Shown piece by piece: positions 17,806 through 27,479 of a DNA stretch of 64,000 nt. The notes under the pieces are model-generated. The model did no database searches. It was not told the DNA's origin and worked only from the letters and a program-made list of their open reading frames with translations. The position numbers and the translations under genes are program-made. Numbering within the stretch: the first letter of the stretch is position 1; each line of letters opens with the position of its first letter. The stretch is from NCBI RefSeq assembly GCF_014396975.1, contig NZ_CP060719.1, positions 3,320,001-3,384,000 on the forward strand, read 5' to 3'. This DNA is from Thermomonas carbonis (GTDB taxonomy: Bacteria; Pseudomonadota; Gammaproteobacteria; Xanthomonadales; Xanthomonadaceae).

Positions 17806-20583
17806 TCAGAACTTGTAGCTGACTCCGAGCAGCACGGTGCGGCCCCACTCGATGTGCTCGAGCGGACGATCCTTGTCGCCGGCGTACGTGCGATACGACT
17901 CGTTGGTGAGATTGCTGACCTGCAGTTGCAGGCCCAGACCCTTCAGCCGGCCTTCGCCGAACGAGTAGCCGATCTGCGCGTCGGTGATGTTCTCGCCGAC
18001 CACGTAACGCGATTTGCGGTTCGCCGCGAAATCGCCGATCTCGCCGATGAAGTCGGAACGCCGACGATTGTTGACGCGGGCCTCGAAGCCGTTGCGCTCG
18101 TAGTACGCGGTCAGGTTGTACACCTGATCCGACAAGCCCGGCAACGTGATGTCGGCATTGCCGACGCTGGACGCGCTTTCCGGATCGCGGATCTTGATGT
18201 TGCTGTCCGTGAAGCTCGCACTGGCCACGATGCCGAAGCCGTCGAGCGCCTGCGACCACAGGTTGAACGGCAGCGACGCGGTGAGTTCCAGGCCCTGCAA
18301 CTTGCCACCCTTGCCGTTGTAGGGCGCGGTGTAGATACCCGTGGTCTTTGGTGGCGTGGTGACACCGGGAGGCAGCACGTAACCCGCCAGGAGGTCGGTG
18401 AAGTCATAACCATCGCGCGGCTGGGTGAAGATGTAGCTGCTCAGCTGCTTGTAGAACACGGCGGCCGCGACATAGGCCTTGGTGCCGAAATATTTCTCGT
18501 AGGAAATATCCAGCGCGTTGGCCCGCCACGGATCCAGTTCCGGATTGCCGCCGCCAGCGCCCGGCTCGGGGATCGGCTTGCTGGTATCGACGCCGAATTC
18601 CAGTGAGGAGCGCAGCTGATCGACACGTGGCCGCGCGACCTGCCTGGCCAGCGCCACGCGCAGGGTCTGGTCGTCGCTCAACGAGAACGCCAGGTTCATG
18701 CTCGGCAACACGTCGGTGTACTTCTTGCCACGGTTGATCGGCTGGACTTCCTGACCGGCCGGCCGCGAGGCATCCCAGTAATTCGAAGCCGACGACTGGT
18801 CGACCTGCTGGATCTGCAGGCCTATGTTGCCGCGCACCGGCACCGAGCCCAATTCCGTGTCGATGTTCGCGCGCAGGTAGCCGGTCAGGATGGTCTCGTC
18901 CACCGTCCACGCTTTCGGAATCAGGTAGTTCAGGTTCTCGACCGGATTGAAGGTCATGTACTTGGCCACCGCGCCCGGCACGTTCCATGACGGGATGTAA
19001 CCGATGCCCGCGAACCCCAGGTCGACCAGCCCGTACTGGAACTCGGAGCCGATCACGGTATCGCCCTGCGCCCCGACGTTGATGTTGCCTTCAGGCTGGC
19101 GTTTGGCTTTGCTGCGATCGGCGTAATTGACGCCGAAATCGATACTGGATAGCCAGCCCATCGACTCCGGCGCAGGCATCGTTGCACCCAGCTTGAGACT
19201 GAGCAGCTCGTCTTCGACCTTGGGCGTCTTGCCGTAGCCCGACCCGTAGATCGTATTGCGGAGGAACAGCTTGCTGGCATCGGAATAATCCCGACCCGGC
19301 ACCATCTGCGAGAACCCATCGCTGGAGTAGGTCAGTGCCAACGTATCCAGCGACGGCACCGGTGCCAGCTGGGTGTTGTTTTCCAGGTTGAGTTCGTCGC
19401 GATTGGCCTTCGACCAGCTGGCATCGGCCACGATGGTGGTGCCACCGACGAAGAATTCGTTCTTCCAGCCGAACGCCTTGATCGTGTCTTCGCGCTTGTT
19501 GTACATGCCGCGCACCAGCGGATACAGATTGGCGACGGTGCCGCCGGTGAAGGTGTTATTGCCGTTGATCTGCGGATTGGTGATGTTGATGCGCCCAAAC
19601 CCGCCGTTGTAGTCGCCCAGGTTGACCTCGAACTGATTCGCGGTGTCCTCCTGCGTCGCCTTCGAGTGGAACGCATCCAGCGTGCTGATCCAGGCATCGG
19701 ACGGGCGGAACTCGAGTGATGCCATCACCCCATCGCGCTTGGTGTAGCCGGTGCGACGCAAGGCCTTGATGCCATCCGAGTAGAACGTGCCGGCGGCGAC
19801 GCCCGGCCGCCAGCCGTCACCGATCGCCTGCCATGGCTCGTACAGACCCACCTGATTTTCCTGGATCGGCGTATCGGAATGCGAGTAACCGACGGTGAAT
19901 CCGACCCGGCGATCCGAAGACTGACCGATGTAGCTGACGTTGAAGCGATTGCCATCGGCATCCGTATTTCCGGCAGAACCGAGCGAATTGCGCTGCATGC
20001 GGCCGCTGATTGCGAACACGGACTTGTCGTAATCCAGCGGGCGCACGGTGCGCATGTCCAGCGTGCCCGACAGACCCTGGCCGACCATCGAGGCATCCGG
20101 GGTCTTGTAGACCGTTACGCCGGCCATCAGCTCGGACGGGTACTGGTCGAACTCGACGCTGCGGTTGTCGCCGGTACTGACCAGCTCGCGTCCATTGAGC
20201 AAGGTGGTGGCGAAGTCCGGCGACAGGCCACGCACGCTGATCACCTGCGCGCGACCCGCAACGCGTTGTGCGGCAAGGCCAGGCAGTCGCGCGATCGATT
20301 CGGCGATGCTGATGTCGGGCAGTTTGCCGATATCCTCGGACGACACCGCTTCGACGATCGACGTCGCGTTTTTCTTGGTGTCGATCGCGCGTTCGATGCC
20401 GCCACGGATGCCGGTGACCACGACAGTGTCGAGGTTCTTCGCATCGTCTCTCTTCTTCGCGGCCGCTGCTTCTTGTTCGGTCTGGTCCGCGGCAGGCGTG
20501 GACTGCGCATGTGCCTGCGCCGCAAGCATCATCGCGGCCGAAGCCAATGCCACGCTCAACAGGTTTCGCTTCAACTGCACCAT
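17806..20583 (-). CDS. TonB-dependent receptor, maltodextrin locus (Xanth-Caul type)
   Basis: An outer-membrane beta-barrel transporter of 925 residues, inferred to import maltodextrins because it sits beside the amylolytic genes. The N-terminus VQLKRNLLSVALASAAMMLA ending AHAQ is a signal peptide. A TonB-box-like NLDTVVVTG precedes the plug (IGKLPDISIAESIARLPGLA, VISVRGLSPDFATTLLNGR). The barrel ends in the aromatic GVSYKF. The start at 20583 is chosen because GGAGG precedes it; an in-frame ATG 60 bp upstream has no such site. A LacI-like operator lies about 125-135 bp upstream and a strong terminator follows. Confidence 0.9.
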   Translation of the reverse strand: MVQLKRNLLSVALASAAMMLAAQAHAQSTPAADQTEQEAAAAKKRDDAKNLDTVVVTGIRGGIERAIDTKKNATSIVEAVSSEDIGKLPDISIAESIARLPGLAAQRVAGRAQVISVRGLSPDFATTLLNGRELVSTGDNRSVEFDQYPSELMAGVTVYKTPDASMVGQGLSGTLDMRTVRPLDYDKSVFAISGRMQRNSLGSAGNTDADGNRFNVSYIGQSSDRRVGFTVGYSHSDTPIQENQVGLYEPWQAIGDGWRPGVAAGTFYSDGIKALRRTGYTKRDGVMASLEFRPSDAWISTLDAFHSKATQEDTANQFEVNLGDYNGGFGRINITNPQINGNNTFTGGTVANLYPLVRGMYNKREDTIKAFGWKNEFFVGGTTIVADASWSKANRDELNLENNTQLAPVPSLDTLALTYSSDGFSQMVPGRDYSDASKLFLRNTIYGSGYGKTPKVEDELLSLKLGATMPAPESMGWLSSIDFGVNYADRSKAKRQPEGNINVGAQGDTVIGSEFQYGLVDLGFAGIGYIPSWNVPGAVAKYMTFNPVENLNYLIPKAWTVDETILTGYLRANIDTELGSVPVRGNIGLQIQQVDQSSASNYWDASRPAGQEVQPINRGKKYTDVLPSMNLAFSLSDDQTLRVALARQVARPRVDQLRSSLEFGVDTSKPIPEPGAGGGNPELDPWRANALDISYEKYFGTKAYVAAAVFYKQLSSYIFTQPRDGYDFTDLLAGYVLPPGVTTPPKTTGIYTAPYNGKGGKLQGLELTASLPFNLWSQALDGFGIVASASFTDSNIKIRDPESASSVGNADITLPGLSDQVYNLTAYYERNGFEARVNNRRRSDFIGEIGDFAANRKSRYVVGENITDAQIGYSFGEGRLKGLGLQLQVSNLTNESYRTYAGDKDRPLEHIEWGRTVLLGVSYKF

Positions 20584-20890
20584 CTTCCCCTCCAGGAATG
20601 AATGAGGTGTCGAACGGTCCCTCGCCGTTCGATCATCGTGCATGCCGTGACGGCTTTACACGAACGGCGCGATGGTAGTCGCGTCACTCCACTGCCGCGC
20701 CAACTTGCATACGTATTCATTGCAATCCATCGCAAGAAGCCGCGAAACCCGCACCAGCGCTTGCTTTCAGCATGATCGAGCGACCCCTGAAACGCGCATC
20801 GGCATGCACATCGGTACCGATCGGCACCGATATGCGGCAACGCAACAATGTCCAGCGCCGCGAAAATCGCAGCAATGGATGCATCACGGA
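20584..20890. other. Intergenic region between the GH97 gene and the TonB receptor gene
   Basis: About 307 bp without a gene. It should hold the receptor promoter on the minus strand, and it contains the LacI-like operator at 20706-20719. Two overlapping near-palindromes, ATCGGTACCGAT and ATCGGCACCGAT, lie at 20810-20831. No terminator with a T tract was seen after the GH97 gene, so some read-through into the receptor gene is possible. Confidence 0.5.
20706..20719 (-). promoter_or_regulatory. LacI-family operator-like site upstream of the TonB receptor
   Basis: On the minus strand it reads TGAATACGTATGCA, a dyad with a central CG as in LacI-type operators (half sites TGAATAC and TGCATAC, 6 of 7 matching). 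It shares 12 of 14 bases with the site at 27356-27369. The LacI-type regulator at 30612-31658 is the natural candidate to bind it. Confidence 0.55.
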
Positions 20891-22927
20891 TCAGCGTGTC
20901 AGCGGCACCAATCGCACGGCGATGCCACCACCACCCGCGAGCCACGCATCGAGCACGTCGCCACGCACAACCGTGCGTTCCTCGCGCACGAAGCGAAAGC
21001 GCGCAGCGCCCTTCCAGTCGGCGCCTTCGCCATCGCGATAGATCTCGGCGCGATAACGTGTTCCGGCATCCAGGAAATCGAGTTTCAATGGCACGCTGCG
21101 CACATGGCGATCATTGATCGCACCGATGAACCAATCCGCGCCGCCGCGTTGCTTGCGTGCGATGGCGGCGTACTCACCCACTTCGCCAGCAATCAGATGA
21201 CTTTCGTCCCAATCCACCGCCACGTCCTTGATGAAGCGGAACGCTTCCGAATGTTGCGCGTAATGCTCCGGGAGGTCGGCGGCCATCTGGATCGGGCTGT
21301 ACAGCGCCACGTACAACGCCAATTGGCGCGCCAGTGTGCTGCCGATTTCCTGGCCGTTCTTGCCGGTCAGGCTGACCACGCCGGGCGTGTAATCCATCGG
21401 CCCGGCGAGCATGCGCGTGTAAACCAGGGTGACTTCGTGTTCGGGCGTGTTCGGCGGATCGCCCCAGGCATTGAACTCCTGCCCGCGCGCGCCTTCGCGC
21501 GACACCCAGTTCGGATACGTGCGGCGCAGACCGGTGTCCTTGATCGGTTCGTGCGCGTTGATCGCGACACGATGCTTCGCCGCATCCCGCACCACGCGAA
21601 GGTGATGGTTGCTCATCCACTGGCCTTCATGCCACTCGCGCAGCACCGATCCATTCGCCACGTCTTGCCGCTCGATCTGCCCGGCATCGCAGACGTAACC
21701 GGTCTTCACCGCGTCGATGCCGAGCGTGTCGAACAACGCGAAGGCGTCATCCATCTGCCGCTCGTAGTGGCTGACCGCGCAGCCGGTCTCGTGGTGGCCG
21801 ATCAGGTGCACGCCTTTCGCCTTCGCGTACGCGGCTAGTCCGCGCAGGTCGTAATCGTTTGTTGCCTTGCGGAAATCGAAATCCCAGCCGTTGGCGAACC
21901 AGTCGCCATCCCAGCCCACATTCCAGCCCTCTACCAGCACGCCACGGAATCCATTGGCGGCAGCGAAGTCGATGTAGCGCTTGGTGTTCGCGGTGGTCGC
22001 GCCGTGCTTCGGGCCAGTGGCCCAGGTTTCCTTGTCGAGATGCAGCGACCACCACACGCCCACGTACTTGTGCGGCTTGAACCAGCTGGTGTCGCCGAGC
22101 GCGTTCGGCTCGTTGAGGTTGAGGATGAGGCTGGATTCGACCAGGTCGGCTGCGCGATCACCGATCTGGATCGTGCGCCATGGCGTGTGGAACGGCGTGG
22201 AGCGCACCACCGCTGCTGCGCCGCTACCCGGCGTCAGCGACGCGTGCAACAACTGGCCCTTGCCTTTCGCCAGATTCATGCCGGCGTAGTCCACCAGCGC
22301 CGCTTCATGCACGGTGACATGCAAGCCATCATCGGCACGCAGGGTGATCGGCGTCTGCGCCACGCCCACCTGCGACAACGCAGTGCGGTTGTACAGGTAC
22401 TCCTCGCGATTCCATTGATAGGCCGGAATCCACCACGCCGTCGACGGCCTTGCGACCGCGAATTCGGTCAATTCCTGCACGATCTGCGCTTCCGCAAGGT
22501 TCGGCTGCTTCGGCACGTCGTAGCGAAAGCCGACGCCATCATCGAACACCCGGAACACCATCGAGAAGCGGCGCTGGTCGCGATCCTTCTCCGCGAAGTC
22601 CGCGCGCAGTTCGTTGTAACGGTTGCGCACGAAGCGACGCTCGCCCCACGGCTGTTCCCAGGTCTCGTCGAAGCTGCGCGATGACTGTCCGTCGATCTTG
22701 AGGTTGCGCAGCAACTGGCGATCGTTGCGCAGGATGAAGCCGAGCCGCGAGTCGCTGATGACCGGCTTGCCATCGCGCAGCACGCGATAGGCCAGGCGAC
22801 CTTCGCCATTGAGATCCAGTTGCACCACGATGCGGCCGTCGGGCGATGCCGCCTGCGCCACCTGTTCCGCGTGCACGAAGCCCGGCAATGCGAGCGCCAG
22901 CAGGATTCCGAATTTCAGCGTCTTCAT
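20891..22927 (-). CDS. GH97 alpha-glucosidase (SusB-like), exported
   Basis: 678 residues with signal peptide [20 protein letters not shown]. It belongs to glycoside hydrolase family 97: an N-terminal beta-sandwich (SPDGRIVVQLDLNGEGRLAY), a TIM barrel and a C-terminal domain. Conserved acidic residues lie in HLIGHHETGCAVSHYE, AINAHEPIKDTG and GQEFNAWGDPP, matching the calcium-dependent inverting SusB type; the retaining-type Asp is absent (KTGYVCDAG). It probably splits maltodextrins to glucose in the periplasm. The ATG overlaps the stop of the upstream pullulanase gene, so translation is coupled. Confidence 0.92.
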   Translation of the reverse strand: MKTLKFGILLALALPGFVHAEQVAQAASPDGRIVVQLDLNGEGRLAYRVLRDGKPVISDSRLGFILRNDRQLLRNLKIDGQSSRSFDETWEQPWGERRFVRNRYNELRADFAEKDRDQRRFSMVFRVFDDGVGFRYDVPKQPNLAEAQIVQELTEFAVARPSTAWWIPAYQWNREEYLYNRTALSQVGVAQTPITLRADDGLHVTVHEAALVDYAGMNLAKGKGQLLHASLTPGSGAAAVVRSTPFHTPWRTIQIGDRAADLVESSLILNLNEPNALGDTSWFKPHKYVGVWWSLHLDKETWATGPKHGATTANTKRYIDFAAANGFRGVLVEGWNVGWDGDWFANGWDFDFRKATNDYDLRGLAAYAKAKGVHLIGHHETGCAVSHYERQMDDAFALFDTLGIDAVKTGYVCDAGQIERQDVANGSVLREWHEGQWMSNHHLRVVRDAAKHRVAINAHEPIKDTGLRRTYPNWVSREGARGQEFNAWGDPPNTPEHEVTLVYTRMLAGPMDYTPGVVSLTGKNGQEIGSTLARQLALYVALYSPIQMAADLPEHYAQHSEAFRFIKDVAVDWDESHLIAGEVGEYAAIARKQRGGADWFIGAINDRHVRSVPLKLDFLDAGTRYRAEIYRDGEGADWKGAARFRFVREERTVVRGDVLDAWLAGGGGIAVRLVPLTR

Positions 22928-25674
22928 CGCGTGTCCTTTTTCGTATCCACCACGAACACCACCGCCGTGCGGCCCGGCACCGTGAAGGCTCCATCCTTCG
23001 CTGTATAGCGCGCCTGCTTCGCGCGCGCATCTGCCGCTCCGTCCGCGGCTTGCACGGGATGCAACACGTACGGCTTGCCTGCCTCTTCCGGCAGCACCAG
23101 CGACTGCACGTCAGGCGACACGTTGAGGAGGTACAGCACCTCGCGATACGCGCCGGGCATGCCGTCGCCATCGAGATGACCAACGACAACCAGCGGATTC
23201 TGCTTCGGCCCGACATTGCGGAATACCAGCCTGCGCTGCACGTCATCCGCACTGCGCAAGTGGAAGAGCGGTGAGCTGGCACGAATGCGCAACAGGTCGC
23301 GGAAGGTGTCGCGCATCCAGGCGATGTCGGCGGGCGGCGGCTTCGCATTGGCATTGCGCAGGACGGGCCGCAAGAGATCCCAGTCCTTGCCGTTGTCCTG
23401 CGGCGGCGGCAGTCCCGCGCCGAAGCCGTTGTCGGTGTAACTCCAATCGAGCCGATTGAACCAGTCGCCGGAATCGAAGCTGTTGCGATCAAGCGACTTG
23501 CTGCGCAGCACGTCCATGCCGGCATGAAAATACGGGACGCCCTGGCTGAAGGCGACGAAAGCGGCACCCAGCAGTTGCACGCGCGCACGCTCCACCGCGC
23601 TGGTGTCCTGCGGCAACTTCAAGGCGTGGATGTCCCACAGCGTCGGGTTGTCGTGGTTCTCGACGTAGTTGACGACCTCGCCGGGCTGACTGGCATAGCC
23701 GGCTTGCATGCCCTTGTAGTCGAGCGCAGAGAGGGGCGCGACGCGGCCATCCGCCAACATCATGCGGTACTCGCGCAGGGTGCCCGCCAAACCGGTGCGC
23801 GCGAGGTCGGCGGCATGCAGCAGGTCGCGACGCGTGGCCTTGCCGCGTGCACTCGCATTCGGCGCGTACGCCAGTCCGTTGAGCAGGCCCTGCTGCGCGA
23901 ACAGGTCGACGCCACTGTCGCAACAACCGCCACCGCGCAGCGCGTCGCGCGCACGATCGCTGAACGTGGCGATGTCGCTGCCGTTCAACATGCCCTGCGC
24001 GGCCTGCGGGAAACGCGCGCCGTTGGCGACCTCGCCGAAATTCCAGCCCTCGCCGACCAACGGGACGTAGCGACCGGCAGCGGCGTTCGCGGCGCGCTGC
24101 ACCTCGATCATTGCCGCGCGCGGCTGGTGGCCCATCAGGTCGAAGCGGAACGAATCGATGCGGTAGTCGCGCGCCCACAGCGCCACCGAATCACGCATGA
24201 GTCGGACCATCATCGGGTGCTCGGTCGCGGTGTTGTCGCAGCAGGTCGAGGTCTCGACGTTGCCGTTCGCATCCAGCCGCTGGTAATAGCCCGGCACGAT
24301 GCGGTCCAGCACCGATCGCGGCGACTGCCCGGACGCGGTCGTGTGGTTGTAGACCACGTCCATGCCCACGCGCAGGCCGGCTGCGTGCAGGGCCTGCACC
24401 ATCGCGCGCAACTCGAGGATGCGCACCGCGCCGTCCGCGGCATCGCTGGCGTAGCTGCCCTCCGGCGCGTTGAAGTGGAACGGGTCGTAGCCCCAGTTGA
24501 AGCAATCCTTCGCGGCAACGGCCATCACCGCCGCCTGCTGCGAGTCGCTGTCCGCCTTGGCCTGCCGGATCACGGGAGTAACGCAGTCCGATTCCGGGAT
24601 AGTCGCGATATCGAAGACCGGCAGCAGGTGGATATCGGTGATGCCGGCCTCGCCCAACGCGCGCAGATGGCGCATGCCATTGCTGTCGGCATCGGTGAAG
24701 GCGAGGTACTTGCCGCGATGCGCTGCGGGCACGCTGGCGTCGCCGATCGAGAAGTCGCGCACGTGCAATTCGTAGATCGCCATCTCGGTGTTCGATGCCA
24801 ACGCAGGCGGGCGCGGCGCATCGTCCCAACCGGCTGGCTTCAATGCGGGATCGTCGAGGTTGGCGATGTAGCTGCGCCTGGAGTCCGTGGTCAGGCTCAC
24901 CGAGTACGGATCGGTGACGCGATTGCGCACGATGCCGACACCCGGCACGAAGACGTCGACCAGGTACGTGTAGTAACTGCCGCGCAGGTCGCGCGGGTTG
25001 CCGTTGAGCCACTGGCCGGTGCGCTCCTCGCGCGCCAACGGCACCGACTCGATGGCAGGCGATGCGCCATCGGGATACAGGCAGACCGACACGTCGATCG
25101 CCGTCGGCGCCCATACCCGAAACCACGTTGTTCCGTCGCCCGGCGTTGCCCCGAGCGGCACGCGATCATCATCGGCAGCGGCGGCGTACAACGCATCCAG
25201 CGCGCCCGGCGTTTGCAGATAGGTGGCATCGATCACGTTGCCGCGGGCGTCTTCATGCACCAGCATCGCCTGGCCGCGCAACAAGTCGCGCAGTTCCGTC
25301 CGCGCATCCTGCGGCAACGCCAACGTCGCGCCAGCGCCAACAAAGCGGAAGCGTGCGGCGACATCGTCAGGCACATTTTCCGATCCCGACAAGGCGTACC
25401 CGTGATCCGCGCCAGCGACAGGCGCACCGCGTTGTACCTGCAGGGTTGCGGATGTCGAAGCAACGAGGCGGTAGCGTGCGCCTACAGGCTGTCCCGGCCA
25501 ACGGATGCGCGTGTCATCCAGCCAGTACCCGCGCGCATCGGTGGCGGCATGCGCGACCGGTTGCAGCACGCGCATGCTGTCGCCATCGCAGTCATCGATC
25601 CCGGCCTGGGCCACGCCGCTTGCGGCGAGCAGCAATGCGAAGGTCGTTCGCATGCCGCGCATCGTCTTGCTCAC
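22924..25674 (-). CDS. Pullulanase-type alpha-1,6-glucosidase (GH13), exported
   Basis: About 916 residues. A signal peptide ([17 protein letters not shown]) precedes N-terminal beta-domains and a CBM48-like segment ([20 protein letters not shown]). The GH13 barrel follows, with [15 protein letters not shown], the nucleophile region [11 protein letters not shown], the acid [11 protein letters not shown] and [14 protein letters not shown]. It debranches limit dextrins at alpha-1,6 bonds. The start is GTG at 25674, overlapping the upstream gene's stop; ATG at 25662 or 25653 are alternatives with the same signal peptide. It lies between two coupled glycosidase genes. Confidence 0.9.
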   Translation of the reverse strand: MSKTMRGMRTTFALLLAASGVAQAGIDDCDGDSMRVLQPVAHAATDARGYWLDDTRIRWPGQPVGARYRLVASTSATLQVQRGAPVAGADHGYALSGSENVPDDVAARFRFVGAGATLALPQDARTELRDLLRGQAMLVHEDARGNVIDATYLQTPGALDALYAAAADDDRVPLGATPGDGTTWFRVWAPTAIDVSVCLYPDGASPAIESVPLAREERTGQWLNGNPRDLRGSYYTYLVDVFVPGVGIVRNRVTDPYSVSLTTDSRRSYIANLDDPALKPAGWDDAPRPPALASNTEMAIYELHVRDFSIGDASVPAAHRGKYLAFTDADSNGMRHLRALGEAGITDIHLLPVFDIATIPESDCVTPVIRQAKADSDSQQAAVMAVAAKDCFNWGYDPFHFNAPEGSYASDAADGAVRILELRAMVQALHAAGLRVGMDVVYNHTTASGQSPRSVLDRIVPGYYQRLDANGNVETSTCCDNTATEHPMMVRLMRDSVALWARDYRIDSFRFDLMGHQPRAAMIEVQRAANAAAGRYVPLVGEGWNFGEVANGARFPQAAQGMLNGSDIATFSDRARDALRGGGCCDSGVDLFAQQGLLNGLAYAPNASARGKATRRDLLHAADLARTGLAGTLREYRMMLADGRVAPLSALDYKGMQAGYASQPGEVVNYVENHDNPTLWDIHALKLPQDTSAVERARVQLLGAAFVAFSQGVPYFHAGMDVLRSKSLDRNSFDSGDWFNRLDWSYTDNGFGAGLPPPQDNGKDWDLLRPVLRNANAKPPPADIAWMRDTFRDLLRIRASSPLFHLRSADDVQRRLVFRNVGPKQNPLVVVGHLDGDGMPGAYREVLYLLNVSPDVQSLVLPEEAGKPYVLHPVQAADGAADARAKQARYTAKDGAFTVPGRTAVVFVVDTKKDTR

Positions 25675-27293
25675 GCCAGGCTGGCGTAGGCGGCGCTGCG
25701 CGGCGGGAACTGCAACACGCCATCGCGCAGGTTGGCCGCATCGATGCCGGGTGCGGACAGCAGCGCAATGCCGGTCGGCGGTGTCCACGCGATTGCCTCC
25801 GGCGAGAGGTTCAACGCGACCAGCATCCGCTTGCCTCGATGTTCGCGCACGAATGCGAGGACATGCGCGGGTGCATCGAGGAAGCGGATCGTGCCTTCGA
25901 CCAGCGCGGGTTGCGACTTGCGCCAATGCAGGAATGCACGCGCGGCATTCAGCACGGACGACGGATCGGCTGCCTGCACGTCCACGTTGCGCGCGATGTG
26001 CGTCGCCGGCACCGGTAGCCACGGCTTGCCTTCACTAAAGCCGGCATGTTCGCCCGCAGTCCACGGCATTGGCGTGCGGCAACCATCACGTCCCTTGAAG
26101 TTCGGCCAGAACGCCTTGCCGTAGGGATCCTGCAGCGCTTCGTACGGCACGTCCGCTTCCGGCAGGCCGAGCTCCTCGCCCTGGTAGAGGCAGACCGATC
26201 CGCGCAGCGAGCAGACCAGCGCGATCAACTGGCGCGCATGCGCTTCGTCATCATGGCCATTGCCCCAACGGGTGACCGCGCGTTGCACGTCGTGGTTGGA
26301 AATCGCCCAGCACGGCCAGCCGCCCTGCAGTTGCGATTCCAGCGCTTCGACGGTGTTGCGGATGTGTGCGGGCGATGCGTCGTCGGTCAGCAGCTCGAAG
26401 CTGTAGCCCATGTGCAGGCGGTGCGGCTGCACGTAGTCGGTCATCGTCGCCAGCGAATCATCCGACGAGATTTCGCCAAGCGCGGCGACATCGGCGTAAC
26501 CGTCCATCAATCGGCGAACGTCTTCGAGGAAGCCGAGATTCTCCGGCCGCGTGTTGTTGTAGGTGTGGTACTGGAATGCATACGGATTGTCGGGACTGAA
26601 GCCACGGCCTTGGCGCAGCTCCATCGGCTTGGCCGGGTTGTCGCGCAGTTGCGCGTCGTGGAACGGGAAGTTGATCGAATCCAGGCGGAAGCCGTCCACG
26701 CCGCGATCCAGCCAGAAACGCAGGGACTCCAGCTGCGCGGCGTAGGCCTGCGGGTTGTGGAAGTTCAGCTGCGGCTGCGAGCTGAGAAAGTTGTGCAGGT
26801 AGTACTGCCGCCTGCGCGGCTCCCAGGTCCAAGCCACGCCGCCGAAGATCGACAGCCAGTTGTTGGGCGGGCTGCCATCGGGTCTCGCATCGGCCCACAC
26901 GAACCAGTCGGCCTTGGGGTTGTCGCGGTCCTGCCGGCTCTCGACGAACCAGGGATGCTCGATCGAGCAGTGGCTGGGCACCTGATCGATCATCACCTTC
27001 AGCCCGCGCGCATGCGCCGCGCGCAGGAGCCGGTCGAAGTCGTCCAGCGTGCCGAACAGCGGATCGACATCGCAGTAATCGGAAATGTCGTATCCGAAAT
27101 CGTGCATCGGCGACTTGAAGAACGGCGAGATCCAGATCGCGTCCACGCCGAGCGACGCCACGTGGTCGAGGCGCGCGACGATGCCCGGCAGGTCGCCCAC
27201 GCCGTCGCCATCGGTGTCGAGGAAACTGCGCGGGTAGATCTGGTAGATCACCGCGCCGCGCCACCATTGCTGATCCGTCATCCCCACATCCAT
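25671..27293 (-). CDS. GH13 alpha-glucosidase (oligo-1,6-glucosidase / maltase type)
   Basis: 540 residues without an obvious signal peptide, so probably cytoplasmic. It has the GH13_23-type barrel: WWRGAVIYQIYPRSFLDTDG, GDLPGIVARLDHVASLGVDA, the nucleophile Asp in GVDGFRLDSINF, the acid Glu in VAALGEISSDDS and the third Asp in WAISNHDVQR. It hydrolyses maltose and short maltodextrins to glucose. The start is ATG at 27293; ATG at 27281 (MTDQQWWRG) fits relatives better and is possible. It is the first gene of the run GH13-pullulanase-GH97 and diverges from the transporter gene across a region with a LacI-like operator. Confidence 0.92.
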   Translation of the reverse strand: MDVGMTDQQWWRGAVIYQIYPRSFLDTDGDGVGDLPGIVARLDHVASLGVDAIWISPFFKSPMHDFGYDISDYCDVDPLFGTLDDFDRLLRAAHARGLKVMIDQVPSHCSIEHPWFVESRQDRDNPKADWFVWADARPDGSPPNNWLSIFGGVAWTWEPRRRQYYLHNFLSSQPQLNFHNPQAYAAQLESLRFWLDRGVDGFRLDSINFPFHDAQLRDNPAKPMELRQGRGFSPDNPYAFQYHTYNNTRPENLGFLEDVRRLMDGYADVAALGEISSDDSLATMTDYVQPHRLHMGYSFELLTDDASPAHIRNTVEALESQLQGGWPCWAISNHDVQRAVTRWGNGHDDEAHARQLIALVCSLRGSVCLYQGEELGLPEADVPYEALQDPYGKAFWPNFKGRDGCRTPMPWTAGEHAGFSEGKPWLPVPATHIARNVDVQAADPSSVLNAARAFLHWRKSQPALVEGTIRFLDAPAHVLAFVREHRGKRMLVALNLSPEAIAWTPPTGIALLSAPGIDAANLRDGVLQFPPRSAAYASLA

Positions 27294-27355
27294 CCCGCTT
27301 GCGACTGCCGCGGATCATGCCGCCTGCGGCACGCATCGCCGATTCGATGAGGGGT

Positions 27356-27369
27356 TGAATACGTTTACA
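27356..27369 (+). promoter_or_regulatory. LacI-family operator-like site between the divergent maltodextrin genes
   Basis: TGAATACGTTTACA is a dyad with central CG, placed in the 186 bp between the divergent GH13 gene and the transporter gene, so one bound repressor could control both. It closely matches the site upstream of the TonB receptor (20706-20719). Confidence 0.6.
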
Positions 27370-27479
27370 TGCACGATGACCCCCTGAAACATGCCGAATA
27401 TGCGGCGCTGCATCACGACTCGGCCGATGCGCTGCAGCACACTCCGCGCACTCTGATCGCCACGCACACGAGGCAACGC

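Noticed and set aside
20810..20831. Overlapping palindromes ATCGGTACCGAT / ATCGGCACCGAT as an operator
   Set aside because: They lie about 230 bp from the receptor start, have no linked promoter and no partner elsewhere in the window. Mentioned only within the intergenic entry.
22924..26022. Pullulanase frame read from its longest upstream start (1032 residues)
   Set aside because: The first about 115 codons lie antisense-like over the neighbouring GH13 gene's 3' end in another frame. A signal peptide begins at the MRTTFALLL region, so the shorter start is used.
27369..27479. In-frame upstream extension of the sugar transporter
   Set aside because: It overlaps the operator-like dyad, has no Shine-Dalgarno and lacks transporter homology. 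ATG 27480 has GAGG at 6 bp.
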